Made by a program: the position numbers and the translations under genes. The notes under the pieces were generated by a model. It did not search any database. It was not told the DNA's origin and worked only from the letters and a program-made list of their open reading frames with translations. Positions 1-11,649 of a stretch of DNA of 64,000 nt are shown piece by piece. Within the stretch, counting starts at the first letter, position 1. Every line of letters starts with the position of its first letter. The stretch comes from Hippophae tibetana (lineage: Eukaryota > Streptophyta > Magnoliopsida > Rosales > Elaeagnaceae), in assembly GCA_037013495.1 (NCBI GenBank), contig CM072801.1, forward strand, positions 16,979,501 to 17,043,500, read 5' to 3'.

Positions 1-3000
1 AATTCTAGTTACAAGCCCTTATAGCATAATTAAGCCAACCAATAAGCCAATTGCATAAAGGCCTTAAAAGCTATAGTAACGGCTAGGTCACTAACTGATA
101 TAGATGCTACTTCTGAAGTAGAAAAAGCAACACTTAAAATGAAAAGCAACAAACAGAGCTTTAAGAAGTGAGAAATACACTATTTTACACCTTGCTAATG
201 ACATTAGTAAAAACACCAGCTTCAAAGCCCCTAGATAGTAATACGTAAGAGGAAGGTGACTAAACAACTATGCTACTATTCATACCCAAAACCTAGAACT
301 GATTACTTGAAATCTTACTAAGGGTGGACATTATGATCAAAAAATCACCCTCTGGAGAATTTTATTGCCACATGAAGGCACTCACAACATTGATTGGAAA
401 AGAACACCACCGGGTGGATGTGTTCCCTTTAAAGCGCTGGCATAAAGATGTTGTCTTAGACAACTTGTTGCTTTATTGGTTGATCTTTCCTCATTTTTAA
501 ATCTCTTGTAGCTAAGCTTCAGTCTCATTGTATAAGAAAATTTCCTATTCCATCTCCTAATGGAAAGCCCGTGTTTTTGCCTCAATTCCATTGGTTTTCT
601 TTAAGCTCGATGAAAATCGTAAGACTTGCAAGAAAAAGCATTTTTTTGGCCTGCATGCCTTTTTCCTTCGTAATTGTCTATGAAAATAGTGTCAGTTTTA
701 TCCAACCCCATCATAAGCATATTCTAAAGATGATCCCTTTTTTTAAGCTAGCCCGATTTACAAAGTGAAAGTAGTAAGAGATTTTTCCCAGTAGTTGCTA
801 TAGAATGGAGTTAGTTTTGCTAGCCCATTAATTAGGTTATCACATTTTCATGCTATTAAGAAGAAGGAGTAGCCTTTCTTTCCATATGCTTTTTCAAATT
901 GATACTTATTTTAATAATGCCAACTTTACGTCTCTTCTTTCATCGATGTTTTTGGTAAAGCAACTCAATTCTATATAGAAATTTGCTACGTGAAAGCTAA
1001 ACGCTAAGCTAATAGAATCTGTAATCCTTTCTTTTATTATATCCCTCGTCTCCCATAGCTAATGGATCATTCGCTTCCTGGAGAGATGGGATAAGACTCA
1101 ATCAATCTATTATTTTAGTTCTTTCGCTCAAAGTCAAATCTATCTTATTTTATTTAAAAATTAGAATATTCCATTGATCAAAGAAATTCTCTCCCTCATT
1201 ATGGTAGGTCTACTTTTCTACTATTCAGGCTAATCAGTAGCCTCATGAAGGCTAGGCTAATTTCCAAAGTTAACAAAGTGATAATCTTTTCTAAGCCCTT
1301 CGCCTACTAACTCATTAAAGTAAACAAAGTCAACCTTATGATATAATGCTTTCATGCTCGGAATAACTTCCCAAAGGAAAGGACTTAGCGCCTAAAACTC
1401 CTAGCTCAACTAGCGCTTAGTACCTTGATTGACTACCTTTTCACACTTATACTAGGATTCAAAGAGTGAATTATTTATTGAGATATTGCATAAGAGATAG
1501 TAGAGCTCTTTATTTAGTATAAGATATCCTCCCATATGATTGACATCCAATCATGGTTCATCTACTTCTTCATCTATTGATTCATGTTCTATATGCTTGA
1601 CGCAAGGAAGTCGGACTCTAGAAACTCCTTTTCACTAGGAAAAAAAAATTGGTTTATTAGTTCAAGTGGAATCCAATACATGTAGTGCCTCACTTTCTTA
1701 AAAGCAAGAAACACCTCATTCTTCTTCTTATATGAATATAAGATGCTTGCTTTTCGGTTGTTGTCATAATTGAATCAGAATTAGTTGTGATAAATAAGAA
1801 TATTGTAGTATAATCATAGGTAACATAGTTGATGTCATGTGAACAAAGTGTCACTCCTTATATAGGCTACACTGTATTGACCCATTCCCATTCAATATGT
1901 AGGGAAAACTCTTATCGCCTCTCTTCTAACTAGAATGCTTTTTTACAATTATAGTTTTGCTCTTCATTAAGAAGCAAACCACATTATGAAGATTGGTTAT
2001 GAACACTCTTCATATCTGGGGTATCTTGTTATTCTTCCTTAAGTTAGAAGGTCAGCTAGCAAATAAAATAGATTCAATTTAAGAACTCTCTCTTTCAGTC
2101 GAGTGCTTTCATTCTTGTAGAATGAGTAGAGCTAGAGCTAAATGATTGCTTTTGGGAAAGATCGATGGTTTATCAAGTCTCTTCCCTTGGTTGAGATAGA
2201 GATTCCCAAAAGGATTGAGAACACATCTCTCGGGCTAAGCTCCTAAGAATAGGAACATGACTATGCTAGGTTGCCCCAACGTAGCTCTTTAAGAAGCTTA
2301 GTTTTCAAGTTCAAGAGACTGATATATTCAACTTGACTTAAGAAATTCTTATTTTTCTTTCCTAAATTAAGAGGAATAAGACTTAATTTCTTTCTCTATA
2401 TAAAGAAATCCAATTCTGCATCTAAGGGCATTAAGCATATGTAGGAAAGAACAAACGAAAAAAAATGATGCTCCTAACGATCCAACTTCTCTACCTACCT
2501 TTCCTATTTACTTTAATCAATTAGATTTGAAACATCCCCCACTTTTTACCTAATCCAGTCTCTCTAAGCAAAGTCAGCTAAAAAATGACCAATAGAATCC
2601 CAATCCCAATAGCCCATTTAGAAGTTGAACTGAGACAGTAGCCTTTGTGCAATCTATCTTGCTTACCTTAAAGATACTATGGTATTTTATGCTTAACTAT
2701 ATCTATGTTGAGTCTAGGCATATCATCGTAGGACATTGCAAAGACATCTTTGTATTATTTCAAAAGGTTAATCAGACTTGTTCGTTCTTCGAGAGTCAAA
2801 ATGGTTCCTACACTAACCTCTTAGGGTTCGTTTACTATCCCTAAATGAATGGATTGGGTTTCTTTCATTATAGGTTGAACCTTCCTTTCCTATGATCTCT
2901 CCACCATTTTTAAGAGTTCAAGAGGAGTTTCACTGTAGGCTTCTTCCTTATCTACCTACATAAGGCAATAATCATTGGAAGAAGAGCTAAGGTTAGAGTT

Positions 3001-3540
3001 CCACATATGATTTGGATATCAAACTACCATGTATAATACATAATTTATCCACCAATTCCTTCTAATCTAGCATTTTTGTCTATCATTATACCCCGATAAG
3101 TAGAAAGAAGTACAATCTCCATCCCGCCTTAAGTTATAGGAATTCATTGATAGTTAAAATAGATTCGTAGATTGGGTCGACTGATCCATTTAAAATTGAA
3201 AACAGTTTTATGGAGATCCTTTCCCTGAACCCATATGCCTTTCTATAAGTCTTACCGTAACTAGTTTGTCTGGAAATATATGAACTCATAATTTTCCACT
3301 ATGCCATGCATTTTATGTCATTACTCGTCGCCCTTTCTATTTGTCTAGATGTGATCCAAGTTGATTCAAGCACTTGAAAAACATATCTACCAAAGCAAAT
3401 ACGAGTACCTTGATAAGGTATTCCTTTCATTCTTCTTATATGGCTTTTACGAAATCTGGTTTGGGGTTCTAGTTAATGGTTGTTTATCAATTTCATCTCT
3501 ACTACAAACAAGATATGATAGTTTCTTTTTATCTAGCTTT
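1..3540. other. Intergenic stretch of organelle-like composition (possible degraded mitochondrial insert)
   Basis: No gene is supported here; the open frames are all under about 85 codons and match nothing I recognise. The stretch differs from the rest of the window: it has visibly more G and C, few long A/T runs, and many short purine/pyrimidine words of the kind common in plant mitochondrial spacer DNA. The composition changes sharply near 3540, after which the DNA is very AT-rich. I infer an old mitochondrial-to-nuclear transfer (NUMT) that has since decayed, but I recognise no mitochondrial gene, rRNA or tRNA in it. It could instead be an ordinary old repeat. Confidence 0.35.
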
Positions 3541-4740
3541 TTACATATTAAAAAAATATATATGTATTTAAAAGAAAGACTAGAACGTGATATAAAACTT
3601 AAACTATAATGACTTAATATAATATGATCAAATTATATTACTTATGTTTTTAAAATATTCATAATTTTTCTTGCATAAAAAATACTTAAATTATTTACTT
3701 AAATTTTAAATATTTAAAAGCATATTATTTAAAAATAGTTTATAATAAATTCTTTTAAAATTGTTCATTGTAAAGAGATTGTATATTTATTATCATATAT
3801 ATTTAATTTTTATCTTAACATATGACTATTTTTTATTTATTTAATTTTTTTAAAGCATTATCATTAATTTTTTTTACTTTTGTCTTTATAATAAAAAAAT
3901 TTATAATAATATTTGAAATATCATTTAAATTTTCGTTCTTGTATGAGTATCTCATTCCTCATATTTATTCCTATATTTCCCTCTAAAGATTTTTTAAGTG
4001 GGGACGATAAACAAATCCTTTACTTTCCTTTTTGACAGAGAAAAAAATTTCATTACAGACTCAAAAAAACAGATACAACCTAGAATAGACTAAAATATAA
4101 CGGAAAAAATTCTATTATTTAATACAATGCAAGTTAATCTGGTAATTATTATTACATCGTACACATTAAATTTTATAATTTAAAAAAGTTAATTAATAGT
4201 CTAATTACTATTAAGACGTAAAATTAGATATTAAAATTAACGAAATTAATATTGTATGACTTTGTAATAAGTAACTAAGACAATGATATTTTTTGTACAT
4301 CTATTGTATGTATGATAACATGAATGAATCTGTTAAACTTCATAAATTAATATAAATTAGATTAAATTGATTAATTTTTATAAATTATTATTTAAAAATT
4401 TAAAATTTAAAAAATTAATTTAAAAAAATTGAACTATCACTCAAAAAAAAAAAAAGTAGTAGCAACTAATCGTGAAGCCAATTTGATAGACCGTGGGTGA
4501 TAGGCACCTCAATATAAATTACAAAGTTATGACTTTTCTTGCTTTCTCGGTTGAGCATCTGACAATTTGCAAAGTATTAATTAAAGCCAAAAAATAATAA
4601 TATTGCTGCAAATTATTTTTACTACGAAATATTTCAATAATATTAATTTTATTTAATAATAATAATTATAAAATTTAATTAATAATAAAGATAAAATAAA
4701 TGTTTTATGAATGTTTATTATAGTAATAGGGTGTAGGGTA
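3541..4740. other. AT-rich intergenic DNA upstream of the PTI1-like gene
   Basis: About 80 percent A+T with many A or T runs. I see no open frame, repeat unit or RNA gene that can be supported. The right end grades into the promoter of the kinase gene. Confidence 0.6.
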
Positions 4741-4762
4741 TATACTACTTATTTTTTTTAAC

Positions 4763-4769
4763 TATAAAA
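4763..4769 (+). promoter_or_regulatory. Probable TATA box of the PTI1-like kinase gene
   Basis: TATAAAA lies about 300 bases upstream of a well-placed 5'UTR splice donor. It is followed by a pyrimidine-rich leader (about 4790-5069) of the usual plant type. The transcription start is inferred to lie about 30 bases downstream, near 4795. Confidence 0.5.
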
Positions 4770-5069
4770 CGAAGAGCCATACACGATCATCTCTTTCTGT
4801 AGTCGGTAGTTCTGTACAACTCAGGACTCGTCTTATTAAACTTATATTTCTCATTCAATTTAAAACATTGTTCATCTTCACACTCTTTAACCTTAAAGAG
4901 ATAGAGAGAGCCAAAGCTTTCACATTTTGCATTTATTTGCTGACCTACGCTTTGCCCTGTTTGCGCACATATCCGGCTTCAGATTCCTTCATCTTTTAGT
5001 CTCTCTTATTAATAATAATAAAGGAATAATTCTACACTTTCGTGAAGAACAGCTCTGAAATTACTAAAG

Positions 5070-6509
5070 GTGAGATTTTTATTGCTTTTAGATTCTTGGG
5101 TCTCCCTTTGTTTTGCATCAAAATCTCTCTTGATCTTTATTACTGATATTTTTTTTGTTTCAGTTATTTGTTAGTTTTAAAATCTACTTCTTTTGTTTAT
5201 TTGCCTCTTCTTTTGAGGAGTGATGATTATGCCTGTTTACTGTCTATTTACTTGCTAATCTAGACCTTATCTTGCCTTTTGACGTCATGTATTTTGGTAT
5301 TTGAACCAGTTTAAATTTATGTTTACATTATTCTTCTTTAATAATTTGGTCAATTTGACTAATTCTGATGTCAATAGAGACCTGCAATGACTCTTTCTTT
5401 GAATTTCTTAAGAAATTACCGATGGGTTCGTTTCTATTTTTTCCATCGATGAGAGCACCAATGGGCTTGTTTACTTTTCTTCTTCTTTATTGTAGACGGA
5501 ATCAATATTGTAGCACTTTGGGGTACAGTGAATGGATATAGACTATTTACATTGTTTATGTGAATTACAATAAGATCATGTTTTGATGGATTGTTATTGG
5601 AATGGTAATGAAATGGAATTGTCGCAATACCTTGTTTTTTAATTGAGAGGAAATGAGTCGATTCCATCCAGATTCCAGAGTTGGAAAACTGAAAAACTTA
5701 TTCCATCCTGCCCCGATATAATAGGCTGGAATACTGTTTTCTTTCTTTGTTATTTGTATTATTCTTTTTTCCTCCTTTTTTCTTCATGGGTATCAAAATA
5801 GTTTAATTTTCAATCTTACACATTTCAAAAATATTATTTTCATTTCAATTTTATCTTTATTTTACTTTCACTCTTCAAACCAAACATCATAATGGTAATA
5901 ATCTTTTCATTCAATTCACGAGCCATTGCTTTTTTATTTCACGAACCAAACTTGACCTAAGAGGAAGGGGTTTTTCTTTTCCTTTCATGGTACAAAGTCC
6001 TAAACAAACACGCTCTATTATATGAATAGAGTTATATGCATTTTTAATTATGGGAAGAATTTGAAAATGTTTTTGAATACATCTGTTCGACCTTACATTT
6101 ATACTTGTCATCTGCAGTCATAATATGTTTTACTTGTCGTCTAAGGTCAGTTCTTTTACCTTGAGTTTGAATTTTGGTGTCGTTGATATGAAACCTGTTA
6201 AGAGCATGGGGAAGAAGCACATTAAATTTTTGTGGAGTATACTAAGACTCAATGTTTGTTTCATAAAAAAAAAACTCAATGTTTAGCCTTAACTTCTGAA
6301 GCATCGTGAGCTTGCAACATGATTGTAATGGTGTGGGAGAAAATGTATTGCAATGTATTGAAGTTGGTTGATTTTGCTCCAGTTGCCAATGAAATTTTGT
6401 TTGCTTGAAGCAATTAGTATTTTTTATTTTCTAGAAAATTTATTACACAACCGCCTTAAACTTGTTCGAGATGCTTGCCCATGATACATTTTTTAATTGT
6501 TTTTTTCAG
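5070..6509 (+). other. 5'UTR intron of the PTI1-like kinase gene
   Basis: The donor AAAG/GTGAG at 5069-5074 and the acceptor TTTTTTCAG ending at 6509 bracket a 1.44 kb intron. The acceptor sits 11 bases before the ATG at 6521, so the intron lies wholly in the leader. The intron is T-rich, as plant leader introns often are, and may enhance expression. It contains degraded repeat-like words around 5570-5970 (several GGAATGGTAATG/ACCAAAC type sequences) that hint at an old MITE but cannot be delimited. Confidence 0.7.
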
Positions 6510-6520
6510 GAGAAAGGATA

Positions 6521-9500
6521 ATGAGCTGCTTTGGCTGTTGTGAAGAAGATTATAACCATAAAGCTGCTGATAATGGACCCTTCATGACACATAATCCGAC
6601 CAGTAATTTCATTTTCATTTTCGTTTCAGTTTTTCAAGCCTTTTTCATAACAGATTGTTCAAGAAAGATTTTCTTTAACAAAAAATTTATTCATTATATA
6701 TGGAAGATAATAGCACGATGACATGATATATCACAAAGTAACATATTTTCTGGATTTTGTTCTATTCACCTTTTCCCGGTGGGATTGTTTGTAATACATG
6801 TTACTATTGTTCATTGACTGAAAAACCCTGTAAGTTTGTTTTGGGGAAATGTATCTCATTTTTAATTGTTAAGTCCCACATCGGTCAGGGACACTTTTTC
6901 TATTTCATATATAAGTTTAGACAATCCTTCACCTTATAACTTAAGTTTTGAGGTGGAGTTAGGCTCAAGTCTAACATAGTATCAAAGCTGGTCCCCTAGC
7001 CCCCCATCGGTGCTCAAGTGCCTGGCGGTGCGTTCAAGTGTCATAAATCCGGACTCATTCCAGTGCCGACTAGGACTCACCTCAGCTGATGTGGAGGGGG
7101 GATGTTAAGTCCCACATCAGCCAAGGACACTTCTTCCGCTGCACATATAAGCTTGTGCAATCTTTCACCTTATAACTTAAGTTTTGAGATGAAGTTAGGC
7201 TTAATTCTAACACTAATAAATATGTGTGCATGTATTTTTCAAGCAAAAGTGTCGACCTGCAATTTACAAGTTCCTTTCATGTTTCAGCATGTGGGTTGTG
7301 CCTTTTAAAGCTTTTGATTTGGGTAATAAGGAACTAACTATACATTTATCATACAGGCTATAGTGGAGGTTATAGTGCCAAGGAAGCTGCACCAAAGGTG
7401 ATCCAGACTTTAAAGATTCAACCCATTGACGTCCCGCATATTTCGGTGGAAGAGTTGAAGGACATTACAGATAGTTTTGGCACAAAAGCTTTGATTGGTG
7501 AGGGCTCATATGGAAGGGTGTACCATGGAGTTCTAAAAAGTGGACCAGCTGCAGCTATCAAGAAGTTAGATTCTAGTAAACAACCAAACCAAGAATTTTT
7601 AGCACAGGTTGGATTATTATGTTTGATACAAGATATGATAATGAAATTCATATCACAAATTTTTATATATTTTGCCACAACTATACAGGTGTCTATGGTA
7701 TCAAGATTAAAACATGAAAATGTTGTCGAACTTGTTGGTTACTGTGTTGATGGTCCTCTACGAGTCCTTGCTTATGAGCATGCCTCAAATGGATCCCTTC
7801 ATGATATTCTCCATGGTAACTAATATCACCGTATTCTTGTATTGAACATTTTAGATTTTTTTTCTTAACTTTCCATGAACTTGAAACCTTGTAAGTACCA
7901 CTGAACTTATATTTTTCCTCAAATGTTGCTGAATATGAAAATAACATATATTCCAGAATTTTCTGGTGGTCATTGTGATACATATATTGGAAAATTGTTT
8001 TTAACATGTTAAAATTAAGAATGACGGAAAAAAAACCTGTCATTTTATTCTAATTTGAGAGCGGATAATTTATTAGTCTTATTATTATGCAATAATTTTT
8101 ATCATCGAGCCAAAAAATGTTATAAGTTCCACTAAGGGAACAGGTCTGGCTTCTGTTCCTAGAAATAGCTCTGCAAATAGCTTCTAATTTTTAGGTAATG
8201 TGTTCTATGTTATGATTTTAACCATAACATTGCCTTTCAGGAGATAGCCTATACAAGTTATACTTTTTAATGTGTGTGAATATAGGTAAAAAGGGTGTGA
8301 AAGGTGCACAACCAGGTCCAGTTTTATCATGGGTTCAAAGAGTAAAAATTGCCATTGGAGCAGCTAGAGGACTTGAGTATTTACACGAAAAGGCTCAGCC
8401 ACATATTATCCATCGTGATATTAAATCCAACAATATACTACTTTTTGAAGATGATATTGCAAAGATAGCTGATTTTGATCTCTCGAACCAAGCCCCTGAT
8501 ATGGCAGCTCGTCTTCATTCCACTCGTGTTCTTGGGACTTTTGGTTATCATGCTCCTGAGTAAGTTATTTTGTTTTTTTGCTGTGCTAATATGAGACCAC
8601 AATAATAAAAATATGGTTATTTACTTCATCATGTTGAACAATTGGAAAGATTTAGTTTAAGTTGGAAAAATGAAAAAAAAACAGAAAGAATACCACGTGA
8701 ATCAGGAGAGGGGAATTAAGTGTCGGTTTGCATGTGCTTTTTCTATAAGTAATTTGAAAAGTGATTTTAAGATAAACATTTAAATGTTTGACATGAAATT
8801 GTTAGTAGTTTTTTGGTGGTACTTAAGTAATTATTTTAAGAATGGAGCATACATACAAAATTATTTCTCCAAAAATAAGTATTACTTCTCTTAAACTAGT
8901 TAGTACTTTTCAAAATTTTGAATGCACTTCTCAGAGATTTGAAGTGCTTTCAATTTATTTGTAACCACTGTCATCCTAAAAAAAACACTTAAAAATGGGT
9001 TGTAGGCGTGAGACCAAGCTTTTGAACAATTAAGAACCGGTGGAAAATAATCTGCAATCTACCCATTATATCACCATGACACTAATTTGTAAACTGACTG
9101 CATTAAATTTTTAATTCTTGGCATAATGGCTTGCTCTTGACTGTTGTTTTCGATTTAGCACCAAGTGAGAGACATGGGACCTAAGATTTTTAGATTTTGG
9201 GTGGCAGATATGCAATGACTGGACAGTTGAGTTCGAAGAGCGATGTTTACAGTTTTGGTGTCATCTTGCTTGAACTCTTGACAGGCCGTAAACCTGTTGA
9301 TCATACGCTGCCACGTGGACAGCAGAGTCTTGTAACATGGGTACTAATTTTTTTTCCTCGGTCTCCAAAAGCCCATATTTCATGTATCCATACTTGCGTT
9401 GTTGTTTTTTCTTTCGTTTATTAAATTAGTTAATGAAAGAAATAACAGAACTTATGAGAGGTCGGTAGCTATTTTGGATAGATATGTGGTTGCATGAGAA

Positions 9501-10180
9501 AGAACAATGAGATGTATGGAACAAATCTGGATGCTGTAGAACTCTGCTATGGATGATTGTATAGGTGATTTGCTATGATTTGTAAAACTAATAATGTAAT
9601 ATTCATGATTCTTTAGGCCACACCAAAACTGAGTGAGGATAAAGTGAAGCAGTGTGTGGATGGTAGACTCAGTGGAGAATATCCTCCCAAGGCTGTTGCA
9701 AAGGTAATGTAGATATTACAGAATGCTTATGGTTAGCTGTTTACTTGGTATTGAGAAATACTTGCATCTCATTGTTTTATAATATGGGAAATCATAAACT
9801 TTGATGCATATAGTTGTAAAACCAAGGTTGACAATGGTTTGCATCTCTCGCCTGCGAGAACTGGTTGTTCTTAAAGAGTAATTTTATATAGTCCAACCGG
9901 GGCAGCAAGACCACTATGGTGGTTAAACTTCTACTCAATTTTATTGGAGTTGCATCGGACTATTCGAATTGTTACATATTGTTGGAATTGAGTAGTATAA
10001 TGGTGCTATGAAGTGTTTTTCCTTATAAAATTGGATGTTGTATCGTTTTGATTTTTCTTTTTCCAGTTGGCGGCAGTTGCTGCATTGTGCGTGCAATATG
10101 AAGCTGATTTTAGGCCAAATATGAGCATTGTGGTGAAAGCGTTGCAGCCTCTTTTAAATGCTCGATCTATTGCTCCATAG
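6521..10180 (+). CDS. PTI1-like receptor-like cytoplasmic serine/threonine kinase (RLCK VIII type)
   Basis: Seven coding exons (6521-6602, 7357-7607, 7689-7815, 8286-8559, 9208-9340, 9617-9703, 10067-10180) give 355 aa, close to the family's usual 360. The N terminus MSCFGCC has clustered cysteines suited to palmitoylation and membrane anchoring; there is no signal peptide or TM segment. The kinase domain starts near residue 60: glycine loop GEGSYG (75-80), ATP-binding Lys96 in AAIKK, catalytic HRD with Asp198, and a DFD motif (216-218) in place of DFG, which is normal for this subfamily. The activation loop carries [14 protein letters not shown], with a threonine at residue 233, the number of the main autophosphorylation site reported for tomato Pti1. 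Known family role: cytoplasmic kinase acting downstream of receptor kinases, OXI1-type AGC kinases and Pto in defence and ROS signalling. The ATG at 6521 is chosen because it follows a clean acceptor and gives the family N terminus. The annotation word 'tyrosine kinase' used for homologues is probably wrong; the HRDIKSNN loop is Ser/Thr type. It runs towards the next kinase gene, tail to tail. Confidence 0.95.
6867..7212 (+). mobile_element. TRIM (terminal-repeat retrotransposon in miniature), fossil, in intron 1 of the PTI1-like gene
   Basis: Two direct repeats of 110 bp, 6867-6976 and 7103-7212, begin TGTTAAGTCCCACATC and end TCTAACA, as LTRs do. Right after the first comes a primer-binding-site-like TAGTATCAAAGCTGGT (initiator-tRNA-Met type), and just before the second a purine tract GGAGGGGGGA. 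The internal part is only about 126 bp with no coding capacity, the defining layout of a TRIM. The flanks TTAAT and CTAAT look like a 5-bp target duplication with one change. The two LTRs differ at roughly one site in six, so the insertion is old. It is structurally whole in outline but non-coding by nature. Confidence 0.85.
8718..9000. repeat. MITE-like copy, family A, in intron 4 of the PTI1-like gene
   Basis: The stretch begins GGTTTGCATGTGC and contains words such as AAAAGTGATTTTAAGAT and AATGGAGCATACATAC. These recur, diverged, at 11910-12345 and 32930-33423. Together they look like one family of short non-autonomous DNA transposons with hAT-like ends resembling GGTTCGTTTGGAT. The ends of this copy are not sharp. 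Confidence 0.45.
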
Positions 10181-11649
10181 TGAAACACAACTTGTGAATT
10201 CCCTACTCAATAACTTATTTGCCCGAACATGCGATATATTCATTTTGTAAACAGAGTATTGCTGGATCATATATCTATTAATCATTATTAACTAAGTGGA
10301 TCTTTCTTTGTAATTTGTATGAGCCATTTTCTTTTTGGGAAAACTGTTCCATGGTCTTTAGCTTTTTTTTTAAAATACACTTTTAAAACGTGCACGGTTA
10401 ATTCCTTACCTATGGTCACATGAGTTCAATTTGAGTTAACCGTAGGGATGGTTGGATCAATTTAGTAGGTTTTTGATTCAAAAACTAACCGAAGCGACCA
10501 TGAACTAAAACTGACCTACATATCAAAACAAGATAAGTACATCAACTTATTTAGTCCGTTGGTTCAAAAAAAAATGTTACGTTATAACATATTGTACGTA
10601 GGAAAATATCAAATCATACAATTCATATTTAATTGAATAAAATCATCAATTAAGGTACTAAATTCATACAGGTGACAAATTCATACAGGTGAACCATAAC
10701 CGTAACCATAACCATAATATAATATAATAGATATATAGTTCAATTCGATTTTATATCTTTTTTAAAATTGAAAAACCAAAACCAACTGGTTTTTAACGTC
10801 ATATATAAAGACCAACAAAAAAACCATGTCATATTATCTATAATATATATATATATATATTAAATATTTTAGTTCAATATGATTTTATACAATTTTTTAA
10901 ATTAAAAAACCAAAACCAGCTGGTTTTTATCGATTTTAGAAGTGAACCGGACCTTTTTGACCTCCAAAACCATGCAAGGTTCAATTTTAGGTTTAGACCA
11001 ATAAGTTCAAGTTTTTATGCCCATTCATTTCAATTTGGCTATTTTTTAAGCACATGTTTCCAAAATTTGAGTCGCCCTTATAACCGAGTAACATGCATGA
11101 TATTGTGAATTACACAACTCGGGCTACATTGTAAAATAGTTGTAACGTAAACCAATATTTTTGCCTTTTATTATTGTAACATATTAAGAGGTCCAAATAG
11201 CACTCGTTCAGTGAATATCACCAAAGTAGGAGATACATGTTCTCCTCCCCATCGGAAAAAGGAGAGAAGGCATACAATACATGTTTCTACACAACTCACT
11301 CCCCATTCAAATAGTAAAAACTCACATAATCAGCCTCTACTCCTCTACTAATTATTGGGTTTTTTTCCCATCCCTTTTCCTCTTAAAACTAAAGCGTTCT
11401 ATTGGCAGGCCTTGTAGGTTACCAATGACCTAAACCGGGAGAACGAAAATGAAGAAAATGAATCCATAACTGTACACACAACCAGTGACAATGGTGTTGA
11501 TCCAAATGCCCTTCCTATCTAGAATCTTTAAGTGTATATATATATATATATGAAAAATCCAACCAAGGGATTCCCAAGTAAATGAAAGCTTGAAGAGCAT
11601 TAGGCCATCCCTGTATTCATCAAACTGTATAATTGTTTTGGGAAATTGG
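10181..11649. other. Shared 3' intergenic region between the two convergent kinase genes
   Basis: No coding sequence. It contains the 3'UTRs of both genes (plus strand from 10181, minus strand from 11649), with AT-rich possible polyadenylation signals, a degenerate repeat at 10440-11040, and a short TA microsatellite near 11538-11551 inside the expected 3'UTR of the minus-strand gene. Confidence 0.6.
10440..11040. repeat. Degenerate repeat with two internal tandem copies
   Basis: Two similar blocks, about 10736-10830 and 10873-10950, each run AGTTCAATnnGATTTTATA ... AAACCAAAACCAnCTGGTTTTTA. The core CCAAAACCAGCTGGTTTT is nearly its own reverse complement. Flanking words (ACCGAAGCGACC, GTGAACCGGACC) resemble the AACCGGTT-rich dispersed repeats common in plant genomes. 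No ends or target duplications could be fixed. Confidence 0.45.

Noticed and set aside
382-3609. Several open frames of 60-85 codons on both strands in the left segment
   Set aside because: They are short, overlap on opposite strands, show no recognisable domain, and have no splice or promoter context. They are expected by chance in DNA of this composition.
7418-8043. Minus-strand frames opposite the PTI1-like exons
   Set aside because: They are shadows of exons 2 and 3 and their introns; they have no independent splice sites or domains.
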